Positions 55,235 through 63,510 of a DNA stretch of 64,000 nucleotides are shown here, piece by piece. Position 1 is the stretch's first letter. The number at the start of each line of letters is the position of its first letter. Source of the stretch: Streptomyces sp. Y2F8-2 (GTDB lineage Bacteria > Actinomycetota > Actinomycetes > Streptomycetales > Streptomycetaceae); contig NZ_BNGS01000002.1 in assembly GCF_014905555.1 (NCBI RefSeq), positions 310,001-374,000 on the forward strand. The letters run 5' to 3'. The notes below the pieces were generated by a model. It made no database searches. It worked only from the letters and a program-made list of their open reading frames with translations, and had not been told where the DNA came from. The translations under genes and the position numbers were made by a program.

Positions 55235-56299
55235 TCACGCGTCGCCCAGGCGGCGCCGGTCCTCTTCGTCCCATTTCCGGGTGTCGCGGGGCTCGGTGTA
55301 GGGCTCGGTGTCGGTCGGCAGGCCGCCCGCGATGGCCCGTTGGCGTACGGTCTCCGCGTCGAACTCCAGGCCCAGCAGGACGGCGAGGTTGGTGATCCAC
55401 AGCCACACGAGAAAGACGATGACGCCGGCCATGGTGCCGTAGGTCTTGTTGTAGGAGGCGAAATTGGCGACGTAGAACGCGAAGGCTCCGGAGGCGATCA
55501 TCCAGATCACCAGGGCGAGGAAGCTGCCCGGGGTGATCCACCGAAACCCCTTCACCCTCGCGTTCGGGCTCGCCCAGTACAGGATCGCGATCATGACGGT
55601 GACCAGGACGACCAGGACGGGCCACTTGGCGATCGACCACACCGTGATCGCCGTGTGCCCAAGGCCCAGCACCGTGCCGGCCCGCTGGGCCAGGGGACCG
55701 CTGAACACCACCAGCAGCGCGCTGACCACGGCCAGCACCAGCAGCACAAGCGTCACCCCGACACGTATCGGAAGGATCTTCCACACCGGGCGGCCCTCCG
55801 GCATGTCGTAGACGGCGTTCGCCGCCCGGATGAACGCCGCCACATAGCCCGACGCGGACCACACCGCCAGCACGAGACCGACCAGCGCCATGATCGACCC
55901 GATGCCGGCGTGGTTCTGCAACTGCTGAACCGCGCCCGTGATGATGGTGCGCGCGGAACCGGGAGCGAGGTGCTTGAGGTTGGCCAGCACCGCGGACGTG
56001 GTCGACTTGCCGGTGATGCCCAGCAGTGACACCAGCACCAGCAGTGCCGGGAACAGCGCCAGCACGGCGTAGTACGTCAGGGCCGCCGCGCGGTCGGTCA
56101 GTTCGTCGTCCTTGAACTCCCGCAAAGCGCCCTTGAGTACAGCGCCCCAGGCCCGCTTGGGCAGCTTCGTCGGCGCGTCCGGTGCCCGACGCTCCACCTC
56201 GGGCCCGGGCCCGACCTCCTCGGGCGTCGGCGCCTCACGTCCCTGCGCCTCGCCGCTGCCGGGGTGCGCTTTCCGTCCTGGAAGATGCAGCCTCGCCAT
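55235..56299 (-). CDS. YihY/BrkB-family integral membrane protein
   Basis: 354 residues. A charged Pro-rich N-terminal tail (50 residues) precedes six membrane segments. Family motifs: LTDRAAALTYYAVLALFPAL near the first helix, SASGYVAAFIRAANAVYDMP, SYNKTYGTMAGVIVFLVWLW. The ATG at 56299 is the best start by homology although its ribosome site is poor. Function of the family (formerly called RNase BN) is unknown. Confidence 0.85.
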   Translation of the reverse strand: MARLHLPGRKAHPGSGEAQGREAPTPEEVGPGPEVERRAPDAPTKLPKRAWGAVLKGALREFKDDELTDRAAALTYYAVLALFPALLVLVSLLGITGKSTTSAVLANLKHLAPGSARTIITGAVQQLQNHAGIGSIMALVGLVLAVWSASGYVAAFIRAANAVYDMPEGRPVWKILPIRVGVTLVLLVLAVVSALLVVFSGPLAQRAGTVLGLGHTAITVWSIAKWPVLVVLVTVMIAILYWASPNARVKGFRWITPGSFLALVIWMIASGAFAFYVANFASYNKTYGTMAGVIVFLVWLWITNLAVLLGLEFDAETVRQRAIAGGLPTDTEPYTEPRDTRKWDEEDRRRLGDA

Positions 56300-56356
56300 A
56301 TACGCCGGGTAACCCTCACAGCCCCGCCTACGCACCAGACGCGCCTCAGTGCAGCG

Positions 56357-56470
56357 TCAGAGCACGGCGTGGCGGACGGCGGCGTAGCAGTCGATGATCT
56401 CGTCGCGGGCCGCGACCTGCATCGTGGCGCAGCAAAGGCGCGGCCATCCCGCGGTGGGAGGAATGCCCTG
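56357..56470 (-). pseudogene. C-terminal remnant of a STAS anti-anti-sigma factor
   Basis: The minus strand ends with RLCCATMQVAARDEIIDCYA then AVRHAVL and a stop. This matches the last helix and strand of STAS proteins (compare TLQIVGVDEIIDCRPTLRDA in the 58.4-kb gene). The conserved DSSG segment is absent upstream, so the gene is truncated. Confidence 0.55.
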
Positions 56471-56604
56471 CTGCGCGGGCCGCGCTCCCGGGTCACCGCC
56501 CACTGGCGCGCCGACTTTCACGTGATCCTTACACGCGTCCGTGGGCGATGCGGTTGACGCGGGCACCCGGTGGGGGTCGCTTGCCGAGGAAGGGACGTGT
56601 CGTT

Positions 56605-56811
56605 GTGATCGTCATAGCGGTCTCGGTGCTGCCCACGCTGGGTTTGTTGCTGTTGGTCATGGATCGTGTCGAGGACTGGCTGTCCGGGCCATCCTCCATC
56701 CCGGGCCACGCCCGCAGGCGGCGCCATCTGCGGCTGATTCCTGGTGGGGCGCAGGAATCGGGCTCCCCGTCGAGGGCCGTTTCGAACGAGCGGCGGCCGG
56801 AGGCTGCCTGA
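56605..56811 (+). CDS. Small single-pass membrane protein
   Basis: 68 residues from the GTG at 56605, ten bases behind GGAAGGG. One helix (IVIAVSVLPTLGLLLLVMDR) is followed by a basic tail with VEDWLSGPSS, HARRRRHLRLIPGG and a Ser/Arg-rich end. I have seen similar short proteins in Streptomyces but know no function. It overlaps a decayed gene on the other strand. Confidence 0.55.
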   Translation: MIVIAVSVLPTLGLLLLVMDRVEDWLSGPSSIPGHARRRRHLRLIPGGAQESGSPSRAVSNERRPEAA

Positions 56812-56949
56812 AGCCGCGTGGACCGCGGAGGAGTCCCGCACCAGCGCGTACCACTCGGTGCTGTCGAAGACCACAGCCCCGCACAGGTCGCAGACCTCAG
56901 GTTCGGCTTGTTCGTCGCCGCCGGCCTCCGGCTCGCCGTTCTTCCTCAC
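56785..56949 (-). pseudogene. Truncated Cys-x2-Cys protein gene
   Basis: From the ATG at 56949 the frame reads EPEVCDLCGAVVFDSTEWYA, LVRDSSAVHA and then turns to sequence with no protein character where the 56605 gene lies on the opposite strand. CxxC followed by STEW-LVRDSS looks like the start of a conserved Streptomyces zinc-ribbon-like protein. The ATG overlaps the stop of the preceding small gene. Confidence 0.5.
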
Positions 56950-57162
56950 TGGCTGCCTGCCTCACCGGCCGCTGGTGGAAGGTGTTCTCCGGCCGCCTCG
57001 AGCACCATCGGTGCCACCATCGACGGGTCGCCGCCGGCCACCCACCGGAAGCGGGCCACCATCATCACCTCGTCGACGCTCGCCCGCACGAACCCGTCCA
57101 CGATGCCCAGGCCGCCAGGGCGTTCGCGGAACACGGCCTCACTCATACACCCAGTGCCCCAT
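56946..57162 (-). pseudogene. Frameshifted small gene of a two-gene operon
   Basis: An ATG at 57162 with the excellent site AGGAGGGAAGAC opens MGHWVYE and then meets TGA. One base away another frame continues SEAVFRERPGGLGIVDGFVR, ASVDEVMMVARFRWVAGGDP to a stop at 56946 that overlaps the next start (ATGA). A single-base indel near 57140 would join both parts into one 72-residue protein. Otherwise translation may begin at the ATG at 57146 without a ribosome site. Confidence 0.5.
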
Positions 57163-57522
57163 GTCTTCCCTCCTGCGGGAACCAACGAGATCTGCGCTGA
57201 TCAGTCAGGCATGAGGTTGTGGATACGCCCGAGTGGTGCAGTGGGGGCTGCATCAGAGCGCGGGCGCAGCCCCCACCTGGAGGAGAGGCAGGGCCTCGCC
57301 TCCTTCAACGATCACATCACCGGGATGAAACGGCAGCTTCAACCTGCTCCTACGGGCTGGCGCAGAACCGCGGGCGTGCGAGCGCGGGGTCGGCCGGGTC
57401 CGGCGGGCGCCGGGTGAGATGACGATCACCTATCGGGAAGGACAGCATCACGCGGATGCCGCACTACCGAAAGCTGACGGGCCGACCCCGCCAGGAACCA
57501 TGCTGCTGCATCAATGAAGCTG

Positions 57523-57539
57523 TTGCAACTTCTTCGCAA
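57523..57539 (+). promoter_or_regulatory. Nur (nickel-responsive Fur) box of sodF
   Basis: TTGCAA-CTTCT-TCGCAA fits the Nur operator TTGCAA-N5-TTGCAA with one mismatch. It overlaps a possible -35 element; TAGGCT at 57548-57553 could be the -10. In S. coelicolor Ni-loaded Nur represses the Fe superoxide dismutase gene, so this gene should be silent when nickel is plentiful. The rest of 57163-57593 holds no gene that I can see. Confidence 0.8.
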
Positions 57540-57593
57540 TAAGTGCGTAGGCTGTGCTCGAACGATCACCCGAGTGGAAAGGGGACGTGCCTG

Positions 57594-58202
57594 ATGGGCA
57601 CCTACGCGCTTCCCGACCTGCCCTACGACTACGCCGCGCTCGAGCCGGCCATCACCGGGCAGATCCTGGAGCTGCACCACGCCAGGCACCACGCCGCCTA
57701 CGTCAAGGGAGCGAACGACACCCTGGAGCAGATCGCCGAGGCCCGCGAGAAGGACCAGCTCGCTCCCACGCAGCTGGTGGGGCTGGAGAAGACCTTCGCG
57801 TTCAACCTGTCCGGGCACGTGCTCCACTCGATCTTCTGGCAGAACCTCTCCCCGGACGGCGGCGACCGCCCCGACGGACCGCTGGCCGATGCGATCGACG
57901 AACACTTCGGCGGCTTCGAGCAGTTCAAGAAGCAGCTCACCACGGCGACCGCCTCCGTGCAGGGCTCGGGCTGGGGTGTGCTCGCGTGGGAGCCGCTCGG
58001 GCGTCGTCTGATCGTGGAGCAGGTCTACGACCACCACGGCAACGTCGGCCAGGGAACCACCCCGCTGCTGGTCTTCGACGCCTGGGAGCACGCCTACTAC
58101 CTGCAGTACAAGAACGTCCGCCCCGACTACGTCACCAAGCTGTGGGACCTGGTCAACTGGGAAGACGTCGCTGCCCGTTACGCGGCAGCAACAGGCGCCT
58201 GA
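57594..58202 (+). CDS. sodF: Fe-type superoxide dismutase
   Basis: 202 residues. Fe/Mn-SOD fold with ligands in [18 protein letters not shown] (first two His region), and in [16 protein letters not shown] (the DxWxH pair). [10 protein letters not shown] and [15 protein letters not shown] are family signatures. Cytoplasmic enzyme converting superoxide to H2O2 and O2. AAGGGG lies 11 bases before the ATG. Controlled by the Nur box at 57523-57539 and followed by a strong terminator. Confidence 0.94.
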   Translation: MGTYALPDLPYDYAALEPAITGQILELHHARHHAAYVKGANDTLEQIAEAREKDQLAPTQLVGLEKTFAFNLSGHVLHSIFWQNLSPDGGDRPDGPLADAIDEHFGGFEQFKKQLTTATASVQGSGWGVLAWEPLGRRLIVEQVYDHHGNVGQGTTPLLVFDAWEHAYYLQYKNVRPDYVTKLWDLVNWEDVAARYAAATGA

Positions 58203-58224
58203 CCGACACCGGCACCTTTCACCC

Positions 58225-58261
58225 GGCGGGCCGGGAAGCCATCGACGCTTCCCGGCCCGCC
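58225..58261 (+). terminator. Terminator of sodF
   Basis: GGCGGGCCGGGAAGC (58225-58239) pairs perfectly with GCTTCCCGGCCCGCC (58247-58261) around seven bases, 22 bp after the stop codon and followed by GGTCGTTTCC. Confidence 0.85.
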
Positions 58262-58357
58262 CGGTCGTTTCCGCAGCCGTCCAGCACCAACTCGATCGCG
58301 CAGATCAAGAGAGCTTCTGCCCGCGAAGCGAGCGCAGCGCGCGTCCGGCGGGGTGCG

Positions 58358-58732
58358 TCAGAAGCTGAGCGCGTCCCGCAGAGTGGGGCGGCAGTCGATG
58401 ATCTCGTCGACGCCGACGATCTGCAGGGTGCGCAGGACGGCTGGGGCGGGTGCGGCCAGTCGCAGTCAGCCCCCTGCCGCGGTGACGGCTTGGTGGGCGG
58501 CGATGAGGATGTTGATGCCGCTGGAGTCCATGAAGGCAACTTGCCGCATGTCGGCCACGATGCGGGGCCGGACGATGCCGGAGACGTCCAGGGCCTTACG
58601 GAGCGCCTCGCCGGTATCGTGGTCGATTTCACCGGCCAGTGTCAGTACGCGGATGCCGTCGGTGGAGGTGGGCACGACCGACAGCTCGCCGGTCGACGGT
58701 GTTTCAGTGTCCGGTATTCGCCCTTCGCCCAT
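58358..58732 (-). pseudogene. STAS anti-anti-sigma factor gene with internal stop codon
   Basis: From the ATG at 58732 the frame encodes a STAS domain: VLTLAGEIDHDTGEALRKAL, ADMRQVAFMDSSGINILIAA with the phosphorylatable Ser of DSSG. After AVTAAGG comes TGA (58466-58468), and the same frame goes on with LRLAAPAPAVLRTLQIVGVD, EIIDCRPTLRDALSF to a stop at 58358. Trp is usual at the TGA position, so a single TGG to TGA change explains it. The 88-residue product lacks the last helix and strand. Confidence 0.75.
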
Positions 58733-58987
58733 GTGGGTGATACTGGCACACCAAGATTTTGGCCCGTAGTGCTGCCCTGCACGGTGGGGGCGATGCCCAT
58801 GCGCTGGATGAGGGCCAGTACAGGGACGCGGGGCGTGCACCGTGCAGGTGCTGGTACGAGCGGGGGTGGCAACGGGTCTGGGCCAGTGCGGGTTGGATGT
58901 GCCGTCGGCACGAGTGGACGATCGAGTGGGGGCGTGTGTGACCCGCCGGCCCCGCCTGACATCGCCCCGCTCGGCTGCCCGCCCCGG

Positions 58988-59317
58988 TCACCTCCTGCGA
59001 CCGAGGGCAGCGTGGACTTCGGCCAGGGTTGTCTCAGGCACATCGGCGCCCTGCGCCTGCTTGATGATCTGCTCAGCGATCGAGGACAGCTTGGTGTTGG
59101 TGTGCTGTGAGACCTCTCGCAGCACTGTGAATCCGTCCTCGGGACTGATCCTCGCCATCGTCACGAGGACCCCGATGGCCTGATCGACAACCGCGTGCGA
59201 GGCGACCGCTCGCTGCAGCTGCTCATTTTCCGCCCGCAGCCGCTCGACCTCCTGCACGAGGCTGTCGACGCGGGGGCCGGCGCTGGGATCTCGGCCAGGG
59301 AGCGCGGGAGAGGCCAT
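58988..59317 (-). CDS. ANTAR-domain RNA-binding protein, copy 2
   Basis: 109 residues. A coiled-coil start (SLVQEVERLRAENEQLQRAV) and an ANTAR domain: VVDQAIGVLVTMARISPEDG, FTVLREVSQHTNTKLSSIAE, then a Glu-rich end. Shares LREVSQHTNTKL with copy 1. The ATG at 59317 lacks a clear ribosome site. Codirectional with and upstream of the broken STAS gene, 255 bp apart, where I see no other feature. Confidence 0.8.
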   Translation of the reverse strand: MASPALPGRDPSAGPRVDSLVQEVERLRAENEQLQRAVASHAVVDQAIGVLVTMARISPEDGFTVLREVSQHTNTKLSSIAEQIIKQAQGADVPETTLAEVHAALGRRR

Positions 59318-59639
59318 GCGTATCACCGGAGGTGTCAGCGGAGCGGGGACGCATGTCCTTTTGCCCGGCCCCCTTCTCCACATACCTGTGCTGCACAGCA
59401 CACGGCTGGAAAGAGCTGAGCTCTCCGAGCCGGGACTCGGAGAGCTCAGCGGGCCTTCCCCTTCCGCTCCTCACATGCGGCGGGTAGCCCCATGGCCAGC
59501 TGTCGCACCGCCGTGATCAGGCCGCGTCGAGGTATCGCGGTGACCGATCAGCCGGATTACGTGGCTGATTCGTGCCGTGGCCCGGACGCAGATGGGCCCG
59601 GGCGCGACGGGCCGCCCGCGGCCTGCCCGCCTGTCGCTA

Positions 59640-59915
59640 CGGCGCAAGGCGGCGGAGTGCCAAGGGGTCGTCCAGGCGTCGGGGGCGTCGAGGAGGCGGA
59701 TGCCGAATTTCGGGGCGCCGACGGGCTGGGGATGGATGGAGAGGCGTACCGCGCGGGGGTGGTGTTCGGCGATCAGGGTGCCCCAGGCGCGGGTGCGCTG
59801 GATGACGCCGTAAGCCCGTTGCCGACATGCGCGTTGGAGGGCGGAGCGGGTGCCGGTCCAGTCGGCGGTGTCCTCGACGAGGAAACGGGTGATGCCCCGG
59901 TAGAGGGCCAGGGCA
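59640..59915 (-). pseudogene. Isonitrile synthase (DIT1/PvcA family) C-terminal remnant
   Basis: The minus strand reads LALYRGITRFLVEDTADWTG, TRSALQRACRQRAYGVIQRT, RAWGTLIAEHHPRAVRLSIH and PQPVGAPKFGIRLLDAPDAW, then TTPWHSAAL. SIHPQP, a Lys-Gly/Phe-Gly-Ile-Arg-Leu segment and TPWH are the hallmark order of L-tyrosine/L-tryptophan isonitrile synthases. The N-terminal two thirds is gone and no start is recognisable, so it is a fragment. Confidence 0.7.
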
Positions 59916-59997
59916 GTCCCCTGCGGCCACCCACCGTTCCGTCCGTTCCGTCCGGACGCCGGAGTGCCGCAACCCCATCCCACGGAGGTGGATCAGC

Positions 59998-60081
59998 ATG
60001 ACCGACACCAGCGGGCTGGAACCCGTCGCCACGTTCTGCGGCAACTGCAACTGCGGCTGTCCCCAGCTGTTCGTGACTTGA
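59998..60081 (+). CDS. 27-residue Cys-rich peptide
   Basis: The ATG is seven bases behind GGAGGTG, one of the better ribosome sites in the window. The peptide reads MTDTSGLEPVATF followed by CGNCNCGCPQLFVT and a stop. The four Cys in CxxCxCxC could bind a metal. It may be a shortened version of a longer family with CGNCxCGCPxLFV; the abrupt TGA after LFVT fits truncation. Divergent from the isonitrile synthase remnant. No function known. Confidence 0.55.
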   Translation: MTDTSGLEPVATFCGNCNCGCPQLFVT

Positions 60082-60217
60082 CCAAATCATCTGCCGACCG
60101 ACCGCGTCACGCCCAGGTCTCGGCCGGCAAGAGGCGGCCGTGATCCGCTTGCCACCGGTGCGCAGTGAACAGCGAAGCTCCGGCACACGGTCATCACGAT
60201 CTCCAGCACCGTCCCGG

Positions 60218-61480
60218 TCAGGGCCGTCGGGTCGTTGCGTCCAGGCGGACGACGACCATGGCGATGTCGTCGCCTGCGCCGCTGGTGAGGTCCAGGCCGG
60301 CCAGGAGGGCGTCCGCGAGGTGTTCCGGGCCGAACCCGGTGCAGGTGGCGAGCATAACGATCAGACGGGTCAGGCCGGCGTCGATGTCTTCACCGCGGCG
60401 TTCGATCAGGCCGTCGGTGTAGAGGATGAGGGTGTCGCCCGGGGTGTAGGTCTTGTTGGCCTGGGGGCGGGGGAGGTGTTCGGGGCGGGCGCCCAGTGGT
60501 GGGTCGGTGGCCTGGTCGAGCAGGTCGCAGGCGCCGTTGGGGTGCAGCAGGACGGGCGGGGGGTGGCCGGCGCTGCTGTAGATGAGCAGGTGGCTGTGGC
60601 AGTCGACGAGGACCTGGACGGCGGTGGCGGCCAGGGCTCCCTCGACCGAGCGGGCGTACAGGCCCAGGACCTCCAGGGCTTGGGCGGGGCCGTGGACGGT
60701 GCGGGTGGCGGCGCTCAGCGCGCTGCGGAGCCTGCCCATGACGGTGGCAGCCGTCAGCCCGTGGCCGACCACGTCGCCGACCGCGACGGCGAAGCGGTCG
60801 CGGGGCAGGTCGACCGTGTCGTACCAGTCGCCGCACACGTTCAGTGCTCCGACCGCGGGCAGGTAGCGCACGGCGATGTCCGGGTGCCGGGCCAGGTCCG
60901 GGGTGTGGAGCATGGTTTCCTGCAGGGCGACGGCGATGCGCCGTTCACGGGCGTGCGCCTGTTGCAGTTCCTCGTTGAGCTGTTGCAGCTGCCGTGCCCG
61001 GGCGTACAGCTCGGCTTCCATGGCCGCTTCCCGGCCGGGGCTGACCGATGGCAGATCCTCCGTGCGGCGGGCGCGGACGACGTCGGTCATGTCCTCGGAC
61101 CGGTGGAGGATCCAGACGACCTTTGCGTCCGGGCCGAGGATGGGCACGTTGATCGCGGTCAACCACCGCTCCTTGAACACCTCGGGGTTGCCGACGACAG
61201 GGATGTCGTACCTCTGCAGCGCCATGTGATCGGTCTGGCCCGAGGCCAGAACCCGGTGCAGCGAGGCTTTCAGCGTCTCCATCCCGTCGGCCTCCGGGTC
61301 GGCGGGGTTGTCCGGGAAGACGTCGAAGAGGTACTGCCCGACCAGCTCGGCCCGACTCCGCCCGGTCCCCTCGCAGAAGGCCGGGTTGGCAGCGGCGATC
61401 ACCAGGTCCGTGCCCAGCATCAGGCACGGGCTCGGAAGGACGGAGAACACCGCCGTGTAGTCGATCTCCGGTGCCGTCAC
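60218..61480 (-). CDS. PAS-PP2C (SpoIIE-type) serine phosphatase
   Basis: 420 residues from the GTG at 61480 (AGGGAC upstream). Residues 1-140 form a PAS domain (PSPCLMLGTDLVIAAANPAF, YLFDVFPDNPAD), then a coiled coil (LYARARQLQQLNEELQQAHA), then PP2C: IAVALQETMLHTPDLARHPD, CGDWYDTVDLPRDR, AVGDVVGHGLTAATVMGRLR, SAGHPPPVLLHPNG, LILYTDGLIERRGE and GAGDDIAMVVVRL. PAS sensing of small ligands or redox state would tune dephosphorylation of a STAS partner; the nearest STAS gene is broken. Confidence 0.9.
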   Translation of the reverse strand: MTAPEIDYTAVFSVLPSPCLMLGTDLVIAAANPAFCEGTGRSRAELVGQYLFDVFPDNPADPEADGMETLKASLHRVLASGQTDHMALQRYDIPVVGNPEVFKERWLTAINVPILGPDAKVVWILHRSEDMTDVVRARRTEDLPSVSPGREAAMEAELYARARQLQQLNEELQQAHARERRIAVALQETMLHTPDLARHPDIAVRYLPAVGALNVCGDWYDTVDLPRDRFAVAVGDVVGHGLTAATVMGRLRSALSAATRTVHGPAQALEVLGLYARSVEGALAATAVQVLVDCHSHLLIYSSAGHPPPVLLHPNGACDLLDQATDPPLGARPEHLPRPQANKTYTPGDTLILYTDGLIERRGEDIDAGLTRLIVMLATCTGFGPEHLADALLAGLDLTSGAGDDIAMVVVRLDATTRRP

Positions 61481-61574
61481 ACGTATGTCCCTGCGAGTTG
61501 CACCCCCTCCTCTTCAATCTACGAAAGGCCCAGTTGCCGCGCCTGCCGAGGCAGCGGGGGTGGCGGCTGCGGAC

Positions 61575-61600
61575 CCCCGTCCGGCGTGCGCCGGACGGGG
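61575..61600. terminator. Strong hairpin between phosphatase and carbonic anhydrase genes
   Basis: CCCCGTCCGGC (61575-61585) pairs perfectly with GCCGGACGGGG (61590-61600) around GTGC. It lies in the divergent region 61481-61788, so it is not at the end of a visible gene and may belong to a lost gene or protect against read-through. Nothing else is seen in that region. Confidence 0.65.
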
Positions 61601-61788
61601 CCCTTCTCGCTGTGTGGTGTCCCTGGCCCAGCGGCCGTTGTGGGCCGAGCGGCTGCGCAGCGCACCGAGGAGGCCCACCGAGAGCGACACCGCGATGGGG
61701 TCCGGGAGTGCGGGCCGCGGAAGGAGCACAGGCCGCCATCCGTGGACCCGGCCGCGCGATTCAGCGCGGTCGGCCGTAGCCTTCCGCC

Positions 61789-62430
61789 ATGACTGAGACC
61801 CTGACGCCGACTCCCGATGATGCCTTCGAGATGCTGCTGGCAGGCAACCACCGGTTCGTCACCGGCTCGCCCGAGCACCCCAACCAGGACGCCGCACGCC
61901 GCGCCGAGACCGCCCCGGCTCAGAATCCCTTCGCGGTGCTGTTCGGCTGCTCCGATTCCCGGCTGGCCGCCGAGATCATCTTCGACCGGGGGCTCGGGGA
62001 TCTGTTCGTGGTGCGTAACGCCGGGCATGTCGTCGGCGCGGAGGCGTTGGGAAGTATCGAGTACGGCGTGAGTGTGCTGGACTGCCCGCTGGTCGTGGTG
62101 CTGGGGCATGACTCGTGCGGGGCCGTCGCAGCTGCCCGGGCCGCCGCCGACGGCGGCCGAGTGCCCGCCGGCTTCGTCCGTGACGTCGTCGAGCGGGTGA
62201 CCCCGAGTGTGCTGGCGGCCCGTGCGGCCGGACGCGAGCAGCCCGAGGAGATCCTGGCCGAGCACGTAAGGCTCACCGTCGATCTGCTGCTGGAACGCTC
62301 CCGCGTGCTGGCCGAGCGAGTGGCCGCCGGCCGACTTGCCGTGGTGGGGCTGTCCTACCGCCTGGCCGACGGCAGTGCACAACTGGTCGCCTCCCACGGC
62401 CTGAGCAGGGCTGCCGCCCCCATGCGGTGA
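61789..62430 (+). CDS. Beta-class carbonic anhydrase
   Basis: 213 residues. Zinc ligands: FGCSDSRLAAE (Cys plus the Asp-Arg dyad), and VVVLGHDSCGAVAAA (His and Cys). FVVRNAGHVVGAEALGSIEY is typical of the family. Interconverts CO2 and bicarbonate in the cytoplasm. No ribosome site before the ATG at 61789; TAGCCT lies seven bases upstream and may be the -10 of a leaderless transcript. Confidence 0.93.
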   Translation: MTETLTPTPDDAFEMLLAGNHRFVTGSPEHPNQDAARRAETAPAQNPFAVLFGCSDSRLAAEIIFDRGLGDLFVVRNAGHVVGAEALGSIEYGVSVLDCPLVVVLGHDSCGAVAAARAAADGGRVPAGFVRDVVERVTPSVLAARAAGREQPEEILAEHVRLTVDLLLERSRVLAERVAAGRLAVVGLSYRLADGSAQLVASHGLSRAAAPMR

Positions 62431-62455
62431 AACCCGCTGTCGGCCACCCCGGTGA

Positions 62456-63454
62456 TCAGTGCTGCTGGAGGCCGGGGACCGAGGAGGGCCGGGGCCCCGC
62501 GGCGCGACGGAGCCGGTTGGCGATCGCCAGTCCCAGCCCTTCCTCCGCCGGCAGGGACGCGACGATGAGGTCGCACCCCTGCTGGTCGAGTTCGCGCAGG
62601 AACCCGTACAGGCTGCGCGCGTAGGCGGCCATGGAAGCGGGGACCGTCACCACGGCGTGCGCCTTCACCGGGGCGTGGGTGAAGGCGAGGGGAAGAAGAA
62701 CGCCCACCTGGTGCCCCTGCTCCTGGGCGAGCTCCGCTTCGGCGACGACCTTCTCGGGCTCGACGAGGACGACCCGTGCACGCGGCGCGTAGTGCGACGG
62801 ATGCTGGCCCGGCACCCGGACACGGCTCGTCGAGGGGACCGCGAGCGGGTGCCCGAGCACCGCTTCGAGATCCTCGCGTGTCACTCCGCCAGGCCGAAGG
62901 ATGCTCGGAATCTCGCCCGTGGCGTCGACGATGGTCGACTCGACGCCGACCTTGCAGGGGCCGCCGTCCAGCACAAAGTCGACCGCCTCGCCGAGCTCCG
63001 CACGGACGTGGTCGGCGGTGGTGGGGCTGACCTGGCCGAAGCGGTTGGCGGACGGGGCCGTGACACCGCCGCCGAAGGCCGACAGCAGCGCGAGGGCAGC
63101 AGGGTGGTCGGGCACCCGCACGGCCACCGTCTCCAAGCCACCCGTCGCTTCGAGGGGCACCCGACGACCGCGCCGCAACACCAGCGTGAGCGGCCCCGGC
63201 CAGAAGCGTTCGGCCAGCAGCCGCGCCGCCGAGGGCACGCCCTGGACCCAGTCGTCCAGCTGCTCCGCGCCGCCGATGTGGACGATCAGCGGGTGGGAGG
63301 GCGGACGCCCTTTGACCTGGAAGATGCGCGCAACAGCGGAGGGGTCCTCGGCGTTGGCCCCCAGACCGTAGACGGTCTCGGTCGGGAGGGCTACCAGGCC
63401 GCCGGCGCGAAGCACCTCAGCCGCCTTCTCGATGTCACTGGTACTTGCCGTCAC
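62456..63454 (-). CDS. L-threonylcarbamoyladenylate synthase (Sua5 type)
   Basis: 332 residues from the GTG at 63454. N-terminal YrdC domain: LPTETVYGLGANAEDPSAVA, KGRPPSHPLIVHI, RFWPGPLTLVLRRG, VTAPSANRFGQVSPTTADHV and VESTIVD. The extra C-terminal domain (YAPRARVVLVEPEK ...) marks the two-domain Sua5 form. It makes the activated carbamoyl intermediate for t6A37 of ANN-decoding tRNAs. Streptomyces normally has a house-keeping copy near atp genes, so this may be a second copy. Confidence 0.9.
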   Translation of the reverse strand: MTASTSDIEKAAEVLRAGGLVALPTETVYGLGANAEDPSAVARIFQVKGRPPSHPLIVHIGGAEQLDDWVQGVPSAARLLAERFWPGPLTLVLRRGRRVPLEATGGLETVAVRVPDHPAALALLSAFGGGVTAPSANRFGQVSPTTADHVRAELGEAVDFVLDGGPCKVGVESTIVDATGEIPSILRPGGVTREDLEAVLGHPLAVPSTSRVRVPGQHPSHYAPRARVVLVEPEKVVAEAELAQEQGHQVGVLLPLAFTHAPVKAHAVVTVPASMAAYARSLYGFLRELDQQGCDLIVASLPAEEGLGLAIANRLRRAAGPRPSSVPGLQQH

Positions 63455-63510
63455 GCCGGCAATACTCCCACTGTTCCGCTCCCCCCATTTCCGTGGAGGC
63501 CACTCCACGC

